From the NCBI GenBank assembly GCA_964610775.1, contig CAZSZC010000017.1:1-13972 (forward strand): DNA of 13,972 nt, in the 5' to 3' direction. Source of the DNA: CAZPWF01 sp964610775. Lineage in GTDB: Bacteria; Patescibacteriota; Saccharimonadia; Saccharimonadales; JACQNP01. A program made the translations under genes and the position numbers. The notes below the pieces were generated by a model. The model was not told where the DNA came from and ran no database searches. It worked only from the letters and a program-made list of their open reading frames with translations. This document shows, one piece after another, positions 13,621 through 13,972 of this stretch (within the stretch, counting starts at the first letter, position 1; the number at the start of each line of letters is the position of its first letter).

Positions 13621-13972
13621 TGGCCGAATCAAAAATCATAGCTTCACTCGTAACCGTAAACTGGAATGGCAAACGATTCCTAGAAAGGCTGCTCCCGCTA
13701 CTTGAGAAGCAAAACTTCCCAAGAGACGCATTCGAGATTGTGGTCGTCGATAACTTCACCACCAAAGACGATTCTGTTGCGTATATAAAGAAGAATTTTC
13801 CAAATGTTGTACTCATAGAGAACACACGCAACGACGGTTTTGCAGGCGGCTGTAATATCGGTATTCGTGCCAGTAGCGGAAAATATATCGTCTTAATCAA
13901 CAACGATACTGAGCCTGATAAAGACTGGCTTAAGGCATTAGTGGAGTGCGCAGACCGCAAAAAAGCCGGAGC
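13620..13972 (+). CDS. GT2 glycosyltransferase (WbbL/rhamnosyltransferase type), 3' end outside window
   Basis: The frame opens at ATG 13620 and is still open at the window edge (117 complete codons). The product begins M-A-E-S-K-I-I-A-S-L-V-T-V-N-W-N-G, then shows E-I-V-V-V-D-N-F-T-T-K-D-D (40-52), N-D-G-F-A-G-G-C-N-I-G-I (72-83) and the metal-binding I-N-N-D-T-E-P-D (95-102). This is the typical N-terminal half of WbbL-like GT2 enzymes that add rhamnose or other deoxysugars to lipid-linked glycans in the cytoplasm. Position 47, usually N in 'VDNxSxD', is followed here by F-T-T, a mild variation. It directly follows and overlaps the exporter permease gene, so it likely helps to build the glycan exported by it. 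Donor and acceptor cannot be told. Confidence 0.88.
   Translation, partial: MAESKIIASLVTVNWNGKRFLERLLPLLEKQNFPRDAFEIVVVDNFTTKDDSVAYIKKNFPNVVLIENTRNDGFAGGCNIGIRASSGKYIVLINNDTEPDKDWLKALVECADRKKAG

Noticed and set aside
1..13972. Mobile element, CRISPR array, tRNA or recoded TGA
   Set aside because: No transposase or integrase motifs, no regularly spaced repeats, no tRNA-like fold noticed by eye, and TGA is used as a stop by at least two well-supported genes.

Overview
The window looks like a chromosomal segment of a Patescibacteria (CPR) bacterium, most likely Candidatus Saccharibacteria (TM7). This is an inference. Genes are packed tightly, with overlaps of 1 to 14 bases and almost no spacers. 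TGA is a normal stop (ends of the genes at 1099 and 4186), which argues against the TGA-as-glycine CPR lineages. The Cys-rich secreted protein at 6923-8944 is of a type I associate with Saccharibacteria and Actinobacteria. Nothing suggests a plasmid, phage or insertion sequence. I saw no tRNA, rRNA, CRISPR array or convincing hairpin terminator, and no gene-free stretch exceeds about 120 bases.

The whole window is a cell-envelope glycosylation and polysaccharide region. On the left, the 3' end of a probable GT-C membrane glycosyltransferase (1-366, +) meets a four-gene operon on the minus strand (2579 down to 363): SAM-dependent methyltransferase, DPM1-type GT2, DUF2304 protein, GtrA-type membrane protein. 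Back to back with it, from an unusually symmetric divergent promoter at 2606-2624, runs a GT39/ArnT-like membrane protein (2696-4186, +). It converges on a YfhO-family membrane protein (4292-6286, -) whose conserved C-terminal tail has been pushed out of frame (4192-4291).

The right half is all plus strand. It holds a membrane-anchored protein with an extracytoplasmic beta domain (6330-6920), a 673-residue secreted protein with a Cys-rich head and three NBR1-like Ig domains (6923-8944), a GT2-GT4 fusion (8975-11050), a polytopic GT-C-like protein (11037-12755), an ABC-2 polysaccharide-export permease (12820-13620) and the 5' part of a WbbL-type GT2 (13620 onward).

Working model (inference): the DPM1-like GT2 loads a sugar onto a polyprenyl phosphate, the GtrA protein (perhaps with DUF2304) moves it across the membrane, and the GT-C proteins (GT39-like, YfhO, 11037-12755) transfer it outside. 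This mirrors the CsbB/GtcA/YfhO three-component systems of Firmicutes. Cytoplasmic GT2/GT4 enzymes and the ABC-2 exporter would build and export a surface polysaccharide, and the secreted Ig-domain protein may bind or remodel the wall. The most notable points are the YfhO frameshift, the GT39 gene that seems to start at a non-canonical ATC codon beside a dyad-symmetric divergent promoter, repeated extended -10 promoters with very short leaders, and the three-Ig secreted protein.
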